64,000 bases of DNA from Prochlorococcus sp. AG-363-O06 (GCA_003280085.1 QCFY01000001.1:1-64000); one strand, 5' to 3'. Numbered from the stretch's first letter, positions 11,504-21,518 are shown. Translations and numbers: made by a program. The notes: generated by a model not told the origin, from the sequence alone.

Positions 11504-12343
11504 TTAACTGGCTAAGGCTGTTGGGAACTCACCCATCCTTTGTGAGGCATAGCCAATCCCCCTAACAGTAAGAATTAACTCAGGATTTCTTGGATCAGGC
11601 TCAAGCTTTCCACGTAAACGAGCTACATAAACATCAACAACCCTTAAGTCAGCAGCTCGCCTAGGTGGATAACCCCAAAGCTGTTCAAGAATTTCAGCGC
11701 GCGGCACAACCCTGCCTGGCTCCCTAAATAACAACTCGAGCAAACTGAATTCGGTATAGGTCAATCCAATTCTTTCGCCTGCCCTACTAACCTGTCGCCG
11801 ATTGGTGTCGACTACTAAATCGCCCAAACGCATTACTCCTTGGCCTACTGGAAGATCTCTTGGTTCAGAGACTGCAGCTCCTGGGCCGACTCTCCTTAAA
11901 ATAGTAGCTATACGCGCTTCTAATTCCTTTGGACTAAAAGGCTTAGACAAATAATCATCAGCCCCCAAATCAAGACCTGCAACACGCTCTGAGATAGCTT
12001 CCAAGGCTGTCAAGAAAATGATCGGCACACAAGATTCAGCTCGAAGGCGCCTACAAACAGCAAAGCCATCAAGCTTTGGAAGCATTACATCTAATACAAC
12101 AAGATCTGGGGACTCATCATGAAAAACTTCTAAAGCAGCCTCACCATCATCAGCGGAGATAACCCTATAACCAGCCAATTGGAGCCTAGTTACCAAAACC
12201 CTCAATACTGCAGGCTCATCATCTACAACAAGAATTGTTGCTTTTGGATTAGCCGGTGACCTACATACAGGACCATCGATGCTTTCAAGCTGGGATGGGC
12301 CTCCCTCAGGCATGAGCATTTCCTCATCAAGAAAAGCAACCAT
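11504..12343 (-). CDS. OmpR/PhoB-family response regulator, RpaB-like (Ycf27 group)
   Basis: A 279-residue response regulator. The receiver domain (about 35-150) has the acidic pair DDE, phospho-acceptor Asp in VVLDVMLPKLDG and Lys in SKPFSPKELEARI. The C-terminal winged-helix DNA-binding domain ends NPELILTVRGIGYASQRM. The linker and C-terminal wording match RpaB more than RpaA, but several positions differ from the very conserved RpaB, so this may be a paralogue. An N-terminal extension of some 35 residues is present. GGAAGG lies just before the ATG. No histidine kinase is adjacent. Confidence 0.88.
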   Translation of the reverse strand: MVAFLDEEMLMPEGGPSQLESIDGPVCRSPANPKATILVVDDEPAVLRVLVTRLQLAGYRVISADDGEAALEVFHDESPDLVVLDVMLPKLDGFAVCRRLRAESCVPIIFLTALEAISERVAGLDLGADDYLSKPFSPKELEARIATILRRVGPGAAVSEPRDLPVGQGVMRLGDLVVDTNRRQVSRAGERIGLTYTEFSLLELLFREPGRVVPRAEILEQLWGYPPRRAADLRVVDVYVARLRGKLEPDPRNPELILTVRGIGYASQRMGEFPTALAS

Positions 12344-12706
12344 AACCTTCCAAGGTCACCAAAAAGTTGCTAAAAACTCAAAAATGGTTAAGATTTCAGA
12401 GTTTTTTAAGAATTTAAAAGTATTTATACCTGAGCAAAATTACTCATTTTTTAGCACAAACCCTTTGTATCCTTAGTCACCAATAAGCGTGACTTTTCAA
12501 CTCCAGCTTTGTTTTTCTTGGAAGGAAGGTTATTTGGACCAAAAAAGAAAAATCTATTTTTTATTCCAAGACATAATTCTTTGTATAAATTGCAGGTCCA
12601 AAGGAAAATCTAGTCGATCTAGCCTCAAAAAGATTTCATCTTTCAATAATTGAATTTTTGATTTCACGTGATTGGGCATGCATTGATTTGAGAATTGATT
12701 GAAACT
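12344..12706. other. 363-base intergenic region, AT-rich, no gene seen
   Basis: This lies between the regulator's start and the end of mreD. It must contain the regulator's promoter. I find no open frame of note, no tRNA-like fold and no T-tailed hairpin. Two inverted repeats interleave (CTTGGAA/TTCCAAG at 12517-12523 and 12564-12570; TTTGGACC/GGTCCAAA at 12533-12540 and 12595-12602), but matches of this length are expected by chance in a region this size. Confidence 0.6.
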
Positions 12707-13219
12707 TTAGAGAATGTGCCTTCCTCTCAAAATTGAAATAAGCAAAGCACATATCATTGGTGCGAGGAAACCAGTAATTATCGACTGCGTAAGCAAAACT
12801 CCAACAGCCCATTCATTAAACAGGTTTTCAGTTAAATATCCATTCTTTAGGAATATTTGAATCCACAAAGTCAAACCGAAAAAGCAAGTCCCTAACCAAG
12901 CCAAGAATCCAAGAGTGAAGCTTCTCTGAATAGGAGAGCTACGCCTGCCAAGGCTTCCCCAGAAAAAAGCTAATGCAATTAAAGCAGGTATTTGTGTGAC
13001 ATTTCCAATATGAATTGAATCTAAAATCAATCCATAAAAAATAGCAGCAACAATCGCATTCAAAGTCCCGGCTTCCAGTGACCAAGGCAAAAGCCACAAA
13101 ACAATCCAACAAGGTCCTATGCCTATCAGCTTTAAAAATTGAGGTTCACAAAGCTCAATTACAGGTATAAGCAATCCAGAAAGAATGAAAAACATTATCT
13201 TTCTTCTTCTTGGTATCAC
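12707..13219 (-). CDS. mreD: Rod-shape determining membrane protein MreD
   Basis: A 170-residue integral membrane protein with about five hydrophobic segments, matching MreD, part of the elongasome that guides lateral wall synthesis. I start at the GTG at 13219, which overlaps the mreC stop as TAGTG and implies coupled translation. A TTG at 13243 would overlap mreC by 25 bases and adds eight residues without an obvious ribosome-binding site. The identification relies on its place after mreB and mreC together with its hydrophobic profile, since MreD sequences are weakly conserved. Confidence 0.85.
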   Translation of the reverse strand: MIPRRRKIMFFILSGLLIPVIELCEPQFLKLIGIGPCWIVLWLLPWSLEAGTLNAIVAAIFYGLILDSIHIGNVTQIPALIALAFFWGSLGRRSSPIQRSFTLGFLAWLGTCFFGLTLWIQIFLKNGYLTENLFNEWAVGVLLTQSIITGFLAPMICALLISILRGRHIL

Positions 13220-13962
13220 TATTTTGTTTTGACTTGCACCCAATCAATTGCTTGGGGCGCTGCAGTTAATTGTAAAAGTCCAGTAGCTGCATTTAAAGAT
13301 TCAGTATTAATTGATTGAATTACACCAACAGGAATGTTCGGGGGCGTCAATGTGCTGGCTGGAGACGTACTAACAAAATCACCAGACTTTACATCAGGGT
13401 TTTTATCTAAGAAACGCAACAATGGCCTATTTGTACCAATCCCCAACAGGATTGCATGGGTTTTAGTCCTGGAAATCCAAACACCTATTCTACTGCCAGG
13501 AGCTGTAGTTAAACGGACCAAAGAAGTTGTTGGAGTAACACTTTGGACAATGCCCACCAAGCCACCTGGGCCTGTAACTAGATTCCCAGGTCCTATGCCC
13601 TCAAAGGCACCTTTATTAAGAAGGATTTGTTGCCACCATCCACTTTCTTTCCTTGAGATTACAGCTGCTGCAATATAGTCTTTACCTGAAGATTCCTGGA
13701 TTGAAAGCAATTTCCGTAAGCGAAGATTATCTTCTTCCAAAAGTTTCAAACGAGCTTCTTGTTCAAACTGAACACCTTTAATTATCCATTCGCTTTGAGC
13801 AGATCCAGGCCAAAATGGCCTGCTTAAAAATGCATAAGTATCTAAAAAAATTGACCCTTTACTCAAACGAATACCAAATAAAGTCAAAAAAGCCAGACCT
13901 ACAAGGGAAGATCTGGTCAAATTTCTAAAACGAAAAAAGTTATACCAAGGGCTACCCCCCAT
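13219..13962 (-). CDS. mreC: Rod-shape determining protein MreC
   Basis: A 247-residue MreC: one N-terminal membrane segment (about 18-35), a short coiled coil (EQEARLKLLEEDNLRLRKLL), then a beta-rich periplasmic domain with VISRKESGWWQQILLNKG, GLVGIV and SRTKTHAILLG, which are typical of the family. MreC links MreB filaments to the wall synthesis enzymes. It begins 4 bases after mreB and its stop overlaps the mreD start, giving an mreB-mreC-mreD operon. Confidence 0.94.
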   Translation of the reverse strand: MGGSPWYNFFRFRNLTRSSLVGLAFLTLFGIRLSKGSIFLDTYAFLSRPFWPGSAQSEWIIKGVQFEQEARLKLLEEDNLRLRKLLSIQESSGKDYIAAAVISRKESGWWQQILLNKGAFEGIGPGNLVTGPGGLVGIVQSVTPTTSLVRLTTAPGSRIGVWISRTKTHAILLGIGTNRPLLRFLDKNPDVKSGDFVSTSPASTLTPPNIPVGVIQSINTESLNAATGLLQLTAAPQAIDWVQVKTK

Positions 13963-13966
13963 AAAA

Positions 13967-15019
13967 TCAGTCCTTTACAGAATTCCTAGCAAATTCAGGA
14001 GTATCTAATACACGTCTAAAGCCCTTGAAATCTTCTAAAACCTGCCCACAACCATTAACAACACAAAGTAAAGGGTCTTCCGCCACATGAGTAAAAATTC
14101 CAGTTTCATGACTAACAAGGTCGCTAATACCCCTAACAAGTGCACCTCCGCCTGCAAGCATTATTCCGCGGTCAACAATGTCAGCAGCTAATTCAGGTGG
14201 GGTACGTTCCAAAGTTCTCTTAACTGCCTCAACAATTTTGTTAAGAGGTTCAGCCATGGCCTCACGCAAATCGCCTGCTTGCAGGTTTACTGATCTCGGA
14301 AGTCCAGAAAGAAGATGTAATCCTCTTACATCCATTGACTGCAAATCAAATTCATTATCTGGGAAAGCGGAACCTATTCGTATCTTGATTTCTTCAGCCG
14401 TACGTTCACCCACCACCAAATTATGAATTTTCTTTAGATAAACACTAATTGCATCATTAATCTCGTCGCCAGCGACACGTACAGACTCACTTAAAACGGT
14501 TCCTCCCAAACTTAAGACAGCCACCTCAGTTGTTCCACCACCAATATCCACAATCATTGTCCCTATTGGCTCTGTAACTGGTAAGGAGGCACCAATTGCA
14601 GCCGCCACAGGCTCATCAATTAAATGCACTTCACGTGCACCTGCCATGCCAGCCTCACGAACGGCCCTTCGCTCAACCCCAGTAACTCCACTTGGGATGC
14701 CTACAACTAAACGTGGGGCGACTATGCCTCTACCCTCATTGCATTTTTGAATAAAGCTTTTGAGCATTTGCTCGGCTGCATCAAAATCTGCAATGACACC
14801 ATCTCTAAGAGGGCGAACAGCACGAATATTGCCAGGTGTACGGCCCAACATTAATTTGGCATCATCACCAACGGCCAATGGGACCCCTTCCTCCAGATCC
14901 AACGCCACAACAGAAGGTTCTTGAAGAACAATCCCTTTGCCAGATACATAAATCAAAGTATTGGCTGTACCAAGATCTATTCCAATGTCACGGGATAATT
15001 TGAATCGACTAAAAAACAC
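13967..15019 (-). CDS. mreB: Rod-shape determining actin-like protein MreB
   Basis: A 350-residue bacterial actin that polymerises under the cytoplasmic membrane to organise wall synthesis. Phosphate 1 is GIDLGTANTLIY near the N-terminus, phosphate 2 is VDIGGGTTEVAVLS, and the adenosine motif is GIMLAGGGALVRG. The start is a GTG at 15019. It is divergent from ssb, with a 141-base gap that should hold both promoters. First gene of mreBCD. Confidence 0.97.
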   Translation of the reverse strand: MFFSRFKLSRDIGIDLGTANTLIYVSGKGIVLQEPSVVALDLEEGVPLAVGDDAKLMLGRTPGNIRAVRPLRDGVIADFDAAEQMLKSFIQKCNEGRGIVAPRLVVGIPSGVTGVERRAVREAGMAGAREVHLIDEPVAAAIGASLPVTEPIGTMIVDIGGGTTEVAVLSLGGTVLSESVRVAGDEINDAISVYLKKIHNLVVGERTAEEIKIRIGSAFPDNEFDLQSMDVRGLHLLSGLPRSVNLQAGDLREAMAEPLNKIVEAVKRTLERTPPELAADIVDRGIMLAGGGALVRGISDLVSHETGIFTHVAEDPLLCVVNGCGQVLEDFKGFRRVLDTPEFARNSVKD

Positions 15020-15160
15020 AGGTTTTGATCAAAGCTGGCGAATCATAGAGGCAATCTGAGAAGAGACCTGTGACTAGACACGAAGAAGTCTGGAACTCAT
15101 CGCATACAAAGTCCAGGAAATTGGCCCATCATTAGTAAAAATCCAACGCAAAACCCAACA

Positions 15161-15553
15161 ATGGGAGTCAATTCAATCACCCTCGTAGGCAGAGCCGGCC
15201 GCGATCCTGATGTTCGCTATTTTGAATCAGGAAGCGTTGTTGCCAACTTAACTTTGGCCGTAAATAGAAGAAATCGCAATGATGAGCCTGACTGGTTCAA
15301 TCTAGAAATCTGGGGCAAGCAAGCTCAAATTGCTGCTGATTATGTAAAAAAAGGATCACTGATTGGAATTGTCGGAAGCTTCAAGATTGATAAATGGACA
15401 GATAGAAATAGTGGAGAGTTGAGAAATAAACCAGTAGTCAGAGTTGATCGCCTGGAATTACTTGGCTCAAAAAGAGATACAGAAGTTGCTAGTAGTACTT
15501 CAAGAAACAGTTTTGACAGTTCAAACCCTAATAATGAAGAGATACCCTTTTAG
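15161..15553 (+). CDS. ssb: Single-stranded DNA-binding protein
   Basis: A 130-residue SSB with one OB-fold (about 5-108; GRAGRDPDVRYFESG, WFNLEIWGKQAQIAADYVKKG) and a short linker. It ends EEIPF, an acidic, hydrophobic tip like the partner-recruiting tails of bacterial SSBs. It coats single-stranded DNA in replication and repair. The protein is short compared with enterobacterial SSB because the linker is reduced. Stop is followed 21 bases later by the convergent DedA gene. Confidence 0.96.
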   Translation: MGVNSITLVGRAGRDPDVRYFESGSVVANLTLAVNRRNRNDEPDWFNLEIWGKQAQIAADYVKKGSLIGIVGSFKIDKWTDRNSGELRNKPVVRVDRLELLGSKRDTEVASSTSRNSFDSSNPNNEEIPF

Positions 15554-15574
15554 AAGATTGCCAAAAGTTTTTAC

Positions 15575-16225
15575 TTAGTGCCTTCGCCGAAAAAAACGAA
15601 TCAACAGCCAAAACAAAAGAAGAGATAAGCAAACAATCAAAATTACCTTAATAATGCTTGACACCGGAGCAATCCATAGGCCCACGTTGCTATAACCTTC
15701 ACCTAAAAAGAAACCAGCCAACGTTAATAAAATAGTCCATATAAGACTGCCTGCAGTAGTCCAGATAATGAAAGGAGTCAATGGCATCAACTCAATCCCA
15801 GCTGGAACAGAAATTAAAGTCCTAATTCCTGGTACAAGACGGCCCCAAAAAACTAATGCTGTGCCATATCTTCCAAACCATCTTCTACTTCGAGCTAATT
15901 CTTCAGGCTGAATTCCTATCCAACGTCCATATTGTCTCAACCACCGCTCAATTCTCTCTTCATTAACTAATCGACCAAGGCCATACCAAGGGAAGGCTCC
16001 AAGCACAGTTCCCAATAAACCAGCCAACACTACTGGCAAGAAATGCAATTGCCCTTGCTGAACATAAAAGCCCCCAAGAGGCATTATTAGCTCTGAAGGA
16101 ATCGGTGGAAAAAGGTTCTCCAAAAACATTGCAAGCAAAATAGAGATGTATCCAATCCATTCATTCGCTTCGACAGCATTACCAATAAGCTCAGGCAAGC
16201 TCGTTAAAAGTTCACTTAAGCTCAT
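15575..16225 (-). CDS. DedA family (SNARE-associated/VTT) membrane protein
   Basis: A 216-residue membrane protein of the DedA/VTT superfamily, whose members include lipid carrier flippases. Family features visible are FLENLFPPIPSELIMPLGG near residues 35-55, a re-entrant-loop style segment with FWGRLVPGIRTLISVPAG in the middle, and four to five hydrophobic helices. The specific substrate is unknown; undecaprenyl phosphate or phospholipid recycling is a possibility known for relatives. It stands alone between ssb and ahcY. Confidence 0.93.
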   Translation of the reverse strand: MSLSELLTSLPELIGNAVEANEWIGYISILLAMFLENLFPPIPSELIMPLGGFYVQQGQLHFLPVVLAGLLGTVLGAFPWYGLGRLVNEERIERWLRQYGRWIGIQPEELARSRRWFGRYGTALVFWGRLVPGIRTLISVPAGIELMPLTPFIIWTTAGSLIWTILLTLAGFFLGEGYSNVGLWIAPVSSIIKVILIVCLSLLLFWLLIRFFRRRH

Positions 16226-16290
16226 TTACTTTTAGTAAAGTAAGGGAAATTTTTAGTAGGTGCTACTGCCATATAGTAAAGATAAGTCAA

Positions 16291-17721
16291 TTAATAACGG
16301 TAATGATCAGGCTTAAATGGCCCGTCAATAGGAACATTAATATATTCAGCTTGCTTTTCAGTTAAAATAGTTAAGTTGGCGCCAATTTTATCTAAATGAA
16401 GTCTTGCAACCATCTCATCTAAATGCTTAGGTAAAACATAAACATTATTTGAATAATTATCACCCTTAGTAAATAGTTCAATTTGAGCAAGCACCTGATT
16501 AGTGAATGAATTACTCATAACAAAGCTAGGATGACCTGTCGCACATCCCAAATTAACAAGACGGCCCTCAGCTAAAAGGATAATTCGCTTGCCACTAGGT
16601 AATGTAATGTGATCCACTTGAGGTTTAATATTTTCCCATTGATATTGCTTCAAAGAAGCAATATCAATCTCATTATCAAAATGACCAATATTGCAAACAA
16701 TTGCCTCATCCTTCATTTGGATTAAATGTTCATGTCTAATTACTTGGAAATTTCCAGTTGCTGTAACAAATATATCGACTTCTTGAACGACATCGTCTAA
16801 TCGAACAACCCGGTAACCCTCCATAGCTGCTTGCAAAGCACAGATTGGATCAATTTCAGCAATCATTACCGTTGCGCCCAATCCTCTTAGAGACTGAGCA
16901 GAACCTTTACCTACATCTCCATAACCAACTACTAAAGCAATTTTACCTGCGACCATTACATCTGTGGCACGTTTAATCCCATCAACTAAAGACTCACGAC
17001 ATCCATAAAGATTATCGAACTTACTCTTAGTGACTGAATCATTAACATTAATTGCGGGGAAAGGTAATTCACCATTTTTTTGCATCTGATACAACCTAGC
17101 CACACCAGTGGTAGTCTCTTCAGTGACACCTTGAATACTATCCTTAATTCGTGAATAAAAGCTGGGATCAACTTTTAACTTAGAGTGAACCGAGGCAAAT
17201 AAAGCCTCTTCTTCTTCATTAGTTGGATTATCTAATACTGATAAATCTTTTTCTGCCTTACTGCCAAGTATCACCAAACCCGTAGCGTCTCCTCCATCAT
17301 CAAGAATCATATTTGGCAACTCATTATCTCCCCAATCAAGAATGCGATGCGTATATTCCCAGTATTCATCTAAGGTCTCACCTTTTTTAGCAAAGACAGG
17401 GACGCCGATACTTGCAATTGCTGCCGCTGCATGATCTTGAGTAGAAAAAATATTGCAAGAAGCCCAACGCACCTTTGCCCCTAAAGCAACCAATGTCTCT
17501 ATCAAAACACCCGTTTGAATTGTCATATGTAGGCTGCCTGCAATCAATGCACCTTTAAGCGGCTTATCGTCCTTATATTTGCGCCTTAAGGCCATGAGGC
17601 CAGGCATTTCTGTTTCGGCAATAGTGAGTTCCTTTCTTCCAAAGTCAGAAAGACCGATGTCTGCAACAACAGACTCAAAGGCTTCTATCGAAGTCGAGGG
17701 GGATTTAGACACTGCAACCAT
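16291..17721 (-). CDS. ahcY: Adenosylhomocysteinase (SAH hydrolase)
   Basis: A 476-residue enzyme that splits S-adenosylhomocysteine into adenosine and homocysteine, removing the inhibitor left by methyltransferases. It holds NAD tightly: the Rossmann motif is [17 protein letters not shown]. Other family hallmarks are [15 protein letters not shown] near the N-terminus, [16 protein letters not shown] in the middle, and KPDHYRY at the very C-terminus. Only 53 bases separate it from the divergent tsaE. No SAH riboswitch was recognised. Confidence 0.97.
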   Translation of the reverse strand: MVAVSKSPSTSIEAFESVVADIGLSDFGRKELTIAETEMPGLMALRRKYKDDKPLKGALIAGSLHMTIQTGVLIETLVALGAKVRWASCNIFSTQDHAAAAIASIGVPVFAKKGETLDEYWEYTHRILDWGDNELPNMILDDGGDATGLVILGSKAEKDLSVLDNPTNEEEEALFASVHSKLKVDPSFYSRIKDSIQGVTEETTTGVARLYQMQKNGELPFPAINVNDSVTKSKFDNLYGCRESLVDGIKRATDVMVAGKIALVVGYGDVGKGSAQSLRGLGATVMIAEIDPICALQAAMEGYRVVRLDDVVQEVDIFVTATGNFQVIRHEHLIQMKDEAIVCNIGHFDNEIDIASLKQYQWENIKPQVDHITLPSGKRIILLAEGRLVNLGCATGHPSFVMSNSFTNQVLAQIELFTKGDNYSNNVYVLPKHLDEMVARLHLDKIGANLTILTEKQAEYINVPIDGPFKPDHYRY

Positions 17722-17774
17722 GGTTAAAGTTTTCTTTGGGGTTGGGAAAGTAACCTCTACGGAGTTACAAGAGT

Positions 17775-18236
17775 TTGAGCTTGATTTCTACGCAATATAC
17801 AAATGAATACCGAATACTTAAAAACCTTGAGGACACCATTGAGCTTGGCAAAACACTCCCGAATGAACTACCAGAACTAAAAATATTATTACTAGAAGGG
17901 CCATTAGGGGCCGGGAAAACCTCTCTTGTAAAAGGATTAGCCAAAAGTCTTGGCATAGAGGAACCTATAACCAGCCCATCCTTTGCTCTGGCACAACACT
18001 ATCCAAAAGGGAAGCCACCCCTAATTCATCTTGACCTTTATAGATTGGAAGAACCAAAAGATGCAGATGAACTATTTCTTCAAGAAGAAGAAGAAGCCAA
18101 TAAATTAGGAGCAATAGTAGTTATTGAGTGGCCCAGACGGCTAAGCCTATCTATTCCTGAGGCATGGCAAATCAACCTTGATTACAAATCGGAAGGAGGT
18201 CGTATAGCTCATTTCATTGCTCCATCAGAGGATTGA
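17775..18236 (+). CDS. tsaE: tRNA threonylcarbamoyladenosine biosynthesis ATPase TsaE
   Basis: A 153-residue P-loop ATPase that helps TsaB-TsaD make t6A37 on ANN-decoding tRNAs. Walker A is [13 protein letters not shown] (about 38-50), followed by [10 protein letters not shown] and the HLDLYRL segment; VVIEWPRRL is the usual TsaE end. Only TTG starts exist in frame (17775 or 17781), so a TTG start is likely. Its last 28 bases overlap the end of the convergent sugar kinase gene. Confidence 0.94.
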   Translation: MSLISTQYTNEYRILKNLEDTIELGKTLPNELPELKILLLEGPLGAGKTSLVKGLAKSLGIEEPITSPSFALAQHYPKGKPPLIHLDLYRLEEPKDADELFLQEEEEANKLGAIVVIEWPRRLSLSIPEAWQINLDYKSEGGRIAHFIAPSED

Positions 18237-19249
18237 AGGAAATCTAGAACTTCTTTTTGAGTAGGCTGAGGAGAAATCGCGCCTGCACCACCACAAACCA
18301 ATGCACCACATGCTGCTGCAAAACTAAAGATCTTTTCTATTTCTGAAAGGCCAAGCGAATAGCTAGAAACATTCAAAAGCTGAAAAATTAAGCCCGCAGT
18401 AAAGGCATCACCAGCTCCTGTCGTATCTAAAACCTTGGTCGGGGAGAGGGGCTTCATTTGGCCATGGAAGTCATCGATAAGCCATTTCAATGGCCTAGAA
18501 CCATCTGTTACAACAACATCAGGTGATTGTGGCAAGGCAGTTGATATTTTTGCAGGGTCATCAGTATTAAAGAACCAAATAGCTTCTTCTCTCGCAAGCT
18601 TAATTAGAGAAGCCATTTCCAAAATTGGGCTTATTTTCTTTTTAACTTGTTCATTAGGTCCACTTTCTGGTCCATTATTTTTATCCCAAAATGTAGGCCT
18701 CCAGTTTATGTCTAGAGCAATTTTTATATTTTTTTTCTTGGCTTCATTTAAAACCCATACCAATGATTCCTTGGATTCAGGCGTTGCCAAAGGGATTGTT
18801 CCAACTAATACCCACAACGCTTTCATAGATATTTGAGACCAAACTTCTTTTATCTCTTTTAACGACAACGCATCGTCAGCAAAACCATTTTGATCCCCTC
18901 CAAAGAATCCATGAAAAATCCTTTCACCACTTAGAAGTCTTCTAACCAAAACAACACGAGTAGGCCTTTTATAATCAAGCTGAATTCCTTTGATATCGAC
19001 TCCTCTATTAACCATTAGATTCCTAAATTTTGTCCCAATCGAATCATTTCCAAGTCGACCTAAGAAAGCAACCTTTATGCCAAGTTTCGCTAATGCACAT
19101 GCAACATTTGCTGGGGCACCACCAAAACAGTCTTCATAATTCTGATCTACATCAGGGTCCCCACCTGGGGCGCCTAAGCGATCTATCAATGCTTCTCCCA
19201 AGCAAATCACTTTAGGGAAGCCTGTCAAGTCATTATTATTTGAAGACAT
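18209..19249 (-). CDS. PfkB-family carbohydrate kinase (fructokinase-like)
   Basis: A 346-residue ribokinase/PfkB-family kinase. The N-terminal pattern is CLGEALIDRLG then GGAPANVACALAKLG; the C-terminal signature DTTGAGDAFTAGL contains the catalytic Asp and anion hole. Members phosphorylate sugars or nucleosides; the GEALID start and the overall pattern favour fructokinase, which is inference. I start at the ATG at 19249 rather than a TTG two codons upstream. mutY lies 23 bases upstream on the same strand, so the two may be co-transcribed. Confidence 0.92.
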   Translation of the reverse strand: MSSNNNDLTGFPKVICLGEALIDRLGAPGGDPDVDQNYEDCFGGAPANVACALAKLGIKVAFLGRLGNDSIGTKFRNLMVNRGVDIKGIQLDYKRPTRVVLVRRLLSGERIFHGFFGGDQNGFADDALSLKEIKEVWSQISMKALWVLVGTIPLATPESKESLVWVLNEAKKKNIKIALDINWRPTFWDKNNGPESGPNEQVKKKISPILEMASLIKLAREEAIWFFNTDDPAKISTALPQSPDVVVTDGSRPLKWLIDDFHGQMKPLSPTKVLDTTGAGDAFTAGLIFQLLNVSSYSLGLSEIEKIFSFAAACGALVCGGAGAISPQPTQKEVLDFLQSSDGAMK

Positions 19250-19272
19250 AACCAATTTGTAGGGAATAGGAA

Positions 19273-20442
19273 CTAGGAAGATTTAAGATTATTCCTTGAA
19301 AAATATTTACCTAATTCTTCTATCATCTTTGAGTTAGCCATAGGGAAAGGATAATTCTTTAAGTCAATATATCTCACCCATTTAACTTGTTGACTAGCCA
19401 TAGGTAGCGGAACCCCTTTTACTAAGTTACAGAGATAAACCTCAAAACGTAATTTTTTGTGGCTATAAATATGTTCGAGAGAAATAAGTTTCCTAAAAAT
19501 ATCAACATCAATTGATAATTCCTCCTTCAATTCACGAACAACTGTAGTTTCAATACTTTCATTTTGTTCTTGTTTACCTCCTGGGAATTCCCACATCCCG
19601 CCAAACATTCCTTTTTCAAGTCTTTGCGCAATCAAAATCTGACCAAGATGATTAATAACTACCCCAACACCAACAACAGAAAAAGGTAATTCCTTAGGGA
19701 CTGTTTTCACAGGGAAAGAAGCGACTTTTCTCAAAGAATAAGCAATACAATACTCATTTACCGGACAAATCGTGCAAAAGGTATCCTTTGGGCGACAAAC
19801 CAAATAACCCAAGTCCATTAAAGCCTGATTGAAGTCTCTAGGTTTTGATGTATCAATCAGTTTATTAATAAATTTCCAAAGCTGATTACTTACCTTAAGA
19901 GGAGGGGATGGTATCGCCAGGAATCTGCATAAGAATCTTTGTACATTGCCGTCCATTATTGGGCTAGGAGCATCAAAAGCCGACGAAACAATGCTTGCAG
20001 CAGTGCTTCTACCAATTCCTGGCAACTCCATCCAGCCTTCTAAATCCTTTGGCCATGAGTGGGTATCGCTCAAATCTTTAGCACCTATCGAATTAAGCAA
20101 AACTTTGGAGGCTTGATGAAGTCTGCGAGCTCGGGAGTAATACCCCAATCCCTGCCAAAGCAATAAAACTTCTTGTTCATTTGCATTAGCCAATTCCAAA
20201 AGAGTGGGGAAAGTCTTCATCCACTTTTCCCAATAAGGCAAAACTGTCTTCAACTGGGTCTGTTGCAGCATCACTTCCGCAACCAAAATCGGATAAGGAT
20301 CAATGACTTCGCCAGGCTTAGGCGGCAGCCCGTCTGCATTAAGTTTCCATGGAATCCAATGTCGACCATTCTTCTCAAACCACTTCAATAAAGCGAACCG
20401 TATATCGGCTAATTTCCCCTCAGATAACTCAACTTCCTGCAT
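19273..20442 (-). CDS. mutY: A/G-specific adenine DNA glycosylase MutY with NUDIX-like C-domain
   Basis: Removes adenine mispaired with 8-oxoguanine. The catalytic Glu lies in EVMLQQTQ, the helix-hairpin-helix reads LPGIGRSTAAS with Asp in MDGNVQR, and the iron-sulfur ligands are CRPKDTFCTICPVNEYC (CX6CX2CX5C). The C-terminal half has a NUDIX-like box (FPGGKQEQNESIETTVVRELKEEL), the 8-oxoG recognition domain, which here keeps an almost complete NUDIX signature. I start at ATG 20442 (389 residues); a TTG at 20460 is possible. Confidence 0.96.
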   Translation of the reverse strand: MQEVELSEGKLADIRFALLKWFEKNGRHWIPWKLNADGLPPKPGEVIDPYPILVAEVMLQQTQLKTVLPYWEKWMKTFPTLLELANANEQEVLLLWQGLGYYSRARRLHQASKVLLNSIGAKDLSDTHSWPKDLEGWMELPGIGRSTAASIVSSAFDAPSPIMDGNVQRFLCRFLAIPSPPLKVSNQLWKFINKLIDTSKPRDFNQALMDLGYLVCRPKDTFCTICPVNEYCIAYSLRKVASFPVKTVPKELPFSVVGVGVVINHLGQILIAQRLEKGMFGGMWEFPGGKQEQNESIETTVVRELKEELSIDVDIFRKLISLEHIYSHKKLRFEVYLCNLVKGVPLPMASQQVKWVRYIDLKNYPFPMANSKMIEELGKYFSRNNLKSS

Positions 20443-20610
20443 TAAAGAAATTTTGGCCAAGTTAATAGCGTAAAAAGTAAGAAAATTATTTAAACAGTTG
20501 GCAAGACAATAGGATTGTATTTATTTTTAGAATTTACAACAAGCCCTATCCTATCCAGAAAGCACTTAAAATAATCATACAAAACCAAATGCAAAGTATC
20601 TATATCCACA

Positions 20611-21459
20611 ATGTCACCACGAGAACTTGATGGCAAATGTATAGACATCTTGAAATATTGTGTCTTATTTAAGAATAAAGCAGGTATCAACATTCTGAGT
20701 ATAAATAGGACTACAAAAGCAGGATTATTTAGCGAGCTTACAGTGCTACTTTTTGATTTAATTGAATGCAGGAGAAGAAACCTTACTGTAGACAGAATAG
20801 AACCAGGGAAAGGTATGGAGTTATTTAAAGATAACAAACTAGACAACCCAGTAAAAATACTCTTCGAAGAAAAGAATGCCTCCGAAGATTTCAATAGACT
20901 GCCAATAATAAATTTCCCTAACCACCATGGAGACTATCACGAAATTGACTTTGATAATATTAAAAAGTACTTAAAAATGTTTTTCACACCAAGCCAAGTA
21001 GTAAAAGGAACTTTTTACAATTTGGCTAATAAATACCACTTAATACCACAAGGTTATGACTGCATTTGCTATCGAGGAACTGACAAACATACGGAAATCC
21101 CAATGATAGATCCTTCTATTTACCTCGCTTCATATAGGGATTGCATCGATCCTAACCAATTTAGCTCTAGAGTTCTAATCCAAACAGACGAGTTAATTGT
21201 AAGAGATTACCTGCACGCAGAGCTAAAAGAAAACTCTTTTTGGATTAAGGAAATACCTGTAACTAATAGACCCATAGCTATTCACCTACATCCCGAATTA
21301 AAAAATAGAATTAACTTTTCAATCCTATTATTAGCAGTAAATCTAATAGTTTCACAATCAAGATTACTAATTACTCATACAGGGAATATGGCAATGTGGC
21401 ATGTAATGCAACGCGGATCAATGGGAAGAGTAAAACAGCATTTAGGTAAATTAACTTAA
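20611..21459 (+). CDS. Putative fucosyltransferase-like protein
   Basis: A 282-residue protein of uncertain family. CICYRGTDKHTEIP in the middle resembles the RGTDK/RRTDK donor-binding motif of alpha-1,6-fucosyltransferases (NodZ/FUT8-like), and the late segment LLITHTGNMAMWHVMQRG recalls their second conserved block. The call is weak homology by eye. No signal peptide or membrane segment is seen. The gene is very AT-rich compared with mutY and stands in an accessory patch with the FkbM methyltransferase, which hints at horizontal gain. GDP-fucose genes gmd and fcl at 40.7-42.8 kb could supply its donor. Confidence 0.6.
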   Translation: MSPRELDGKCIDILKYCVLFKNKAGINILSINRTTKAGLFSELTVLLFDLIECRRRNLTVDRIEPGKGMELFKDNKLDNPVKILFEEKNASEDFNRLPIINFPNHHGDYHEIDFDNIKKYLKMFFTPSQVVKGTFYNLANKYHLIPQGYDCICYRGTDKHTEIPMIDPSIYLASYRDCIDPNQFSSRVLIQTDELIVRDYLHAELKENSFWIKEIPVTNRPIAIHLHPELKNRINFSILLLAVNLIVSQSRLLITHTGNMAMWHVMQRGSMGRVKQHLGKLT

Positions 21460-21518
21460 ACATAGAATGTCTGATTAAGCCCTATTGCGAATAGCAAGAT
21501 GAAAACCAAAGTAAAGTA

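Noticed and set aside
12517-12602. Two interleaved inverted repeats that could form a pseudoknot
   Set aside because: Repeats of 7 and 8 bases are expected by chance in a 363-base AT-rich gap.
20490-20894. 134-residue open frame on the minus strand
   Set aside because: It is antisense to the fucosyltransferase-like gene and has low-complexity Ser/Leu content typical of shadows.
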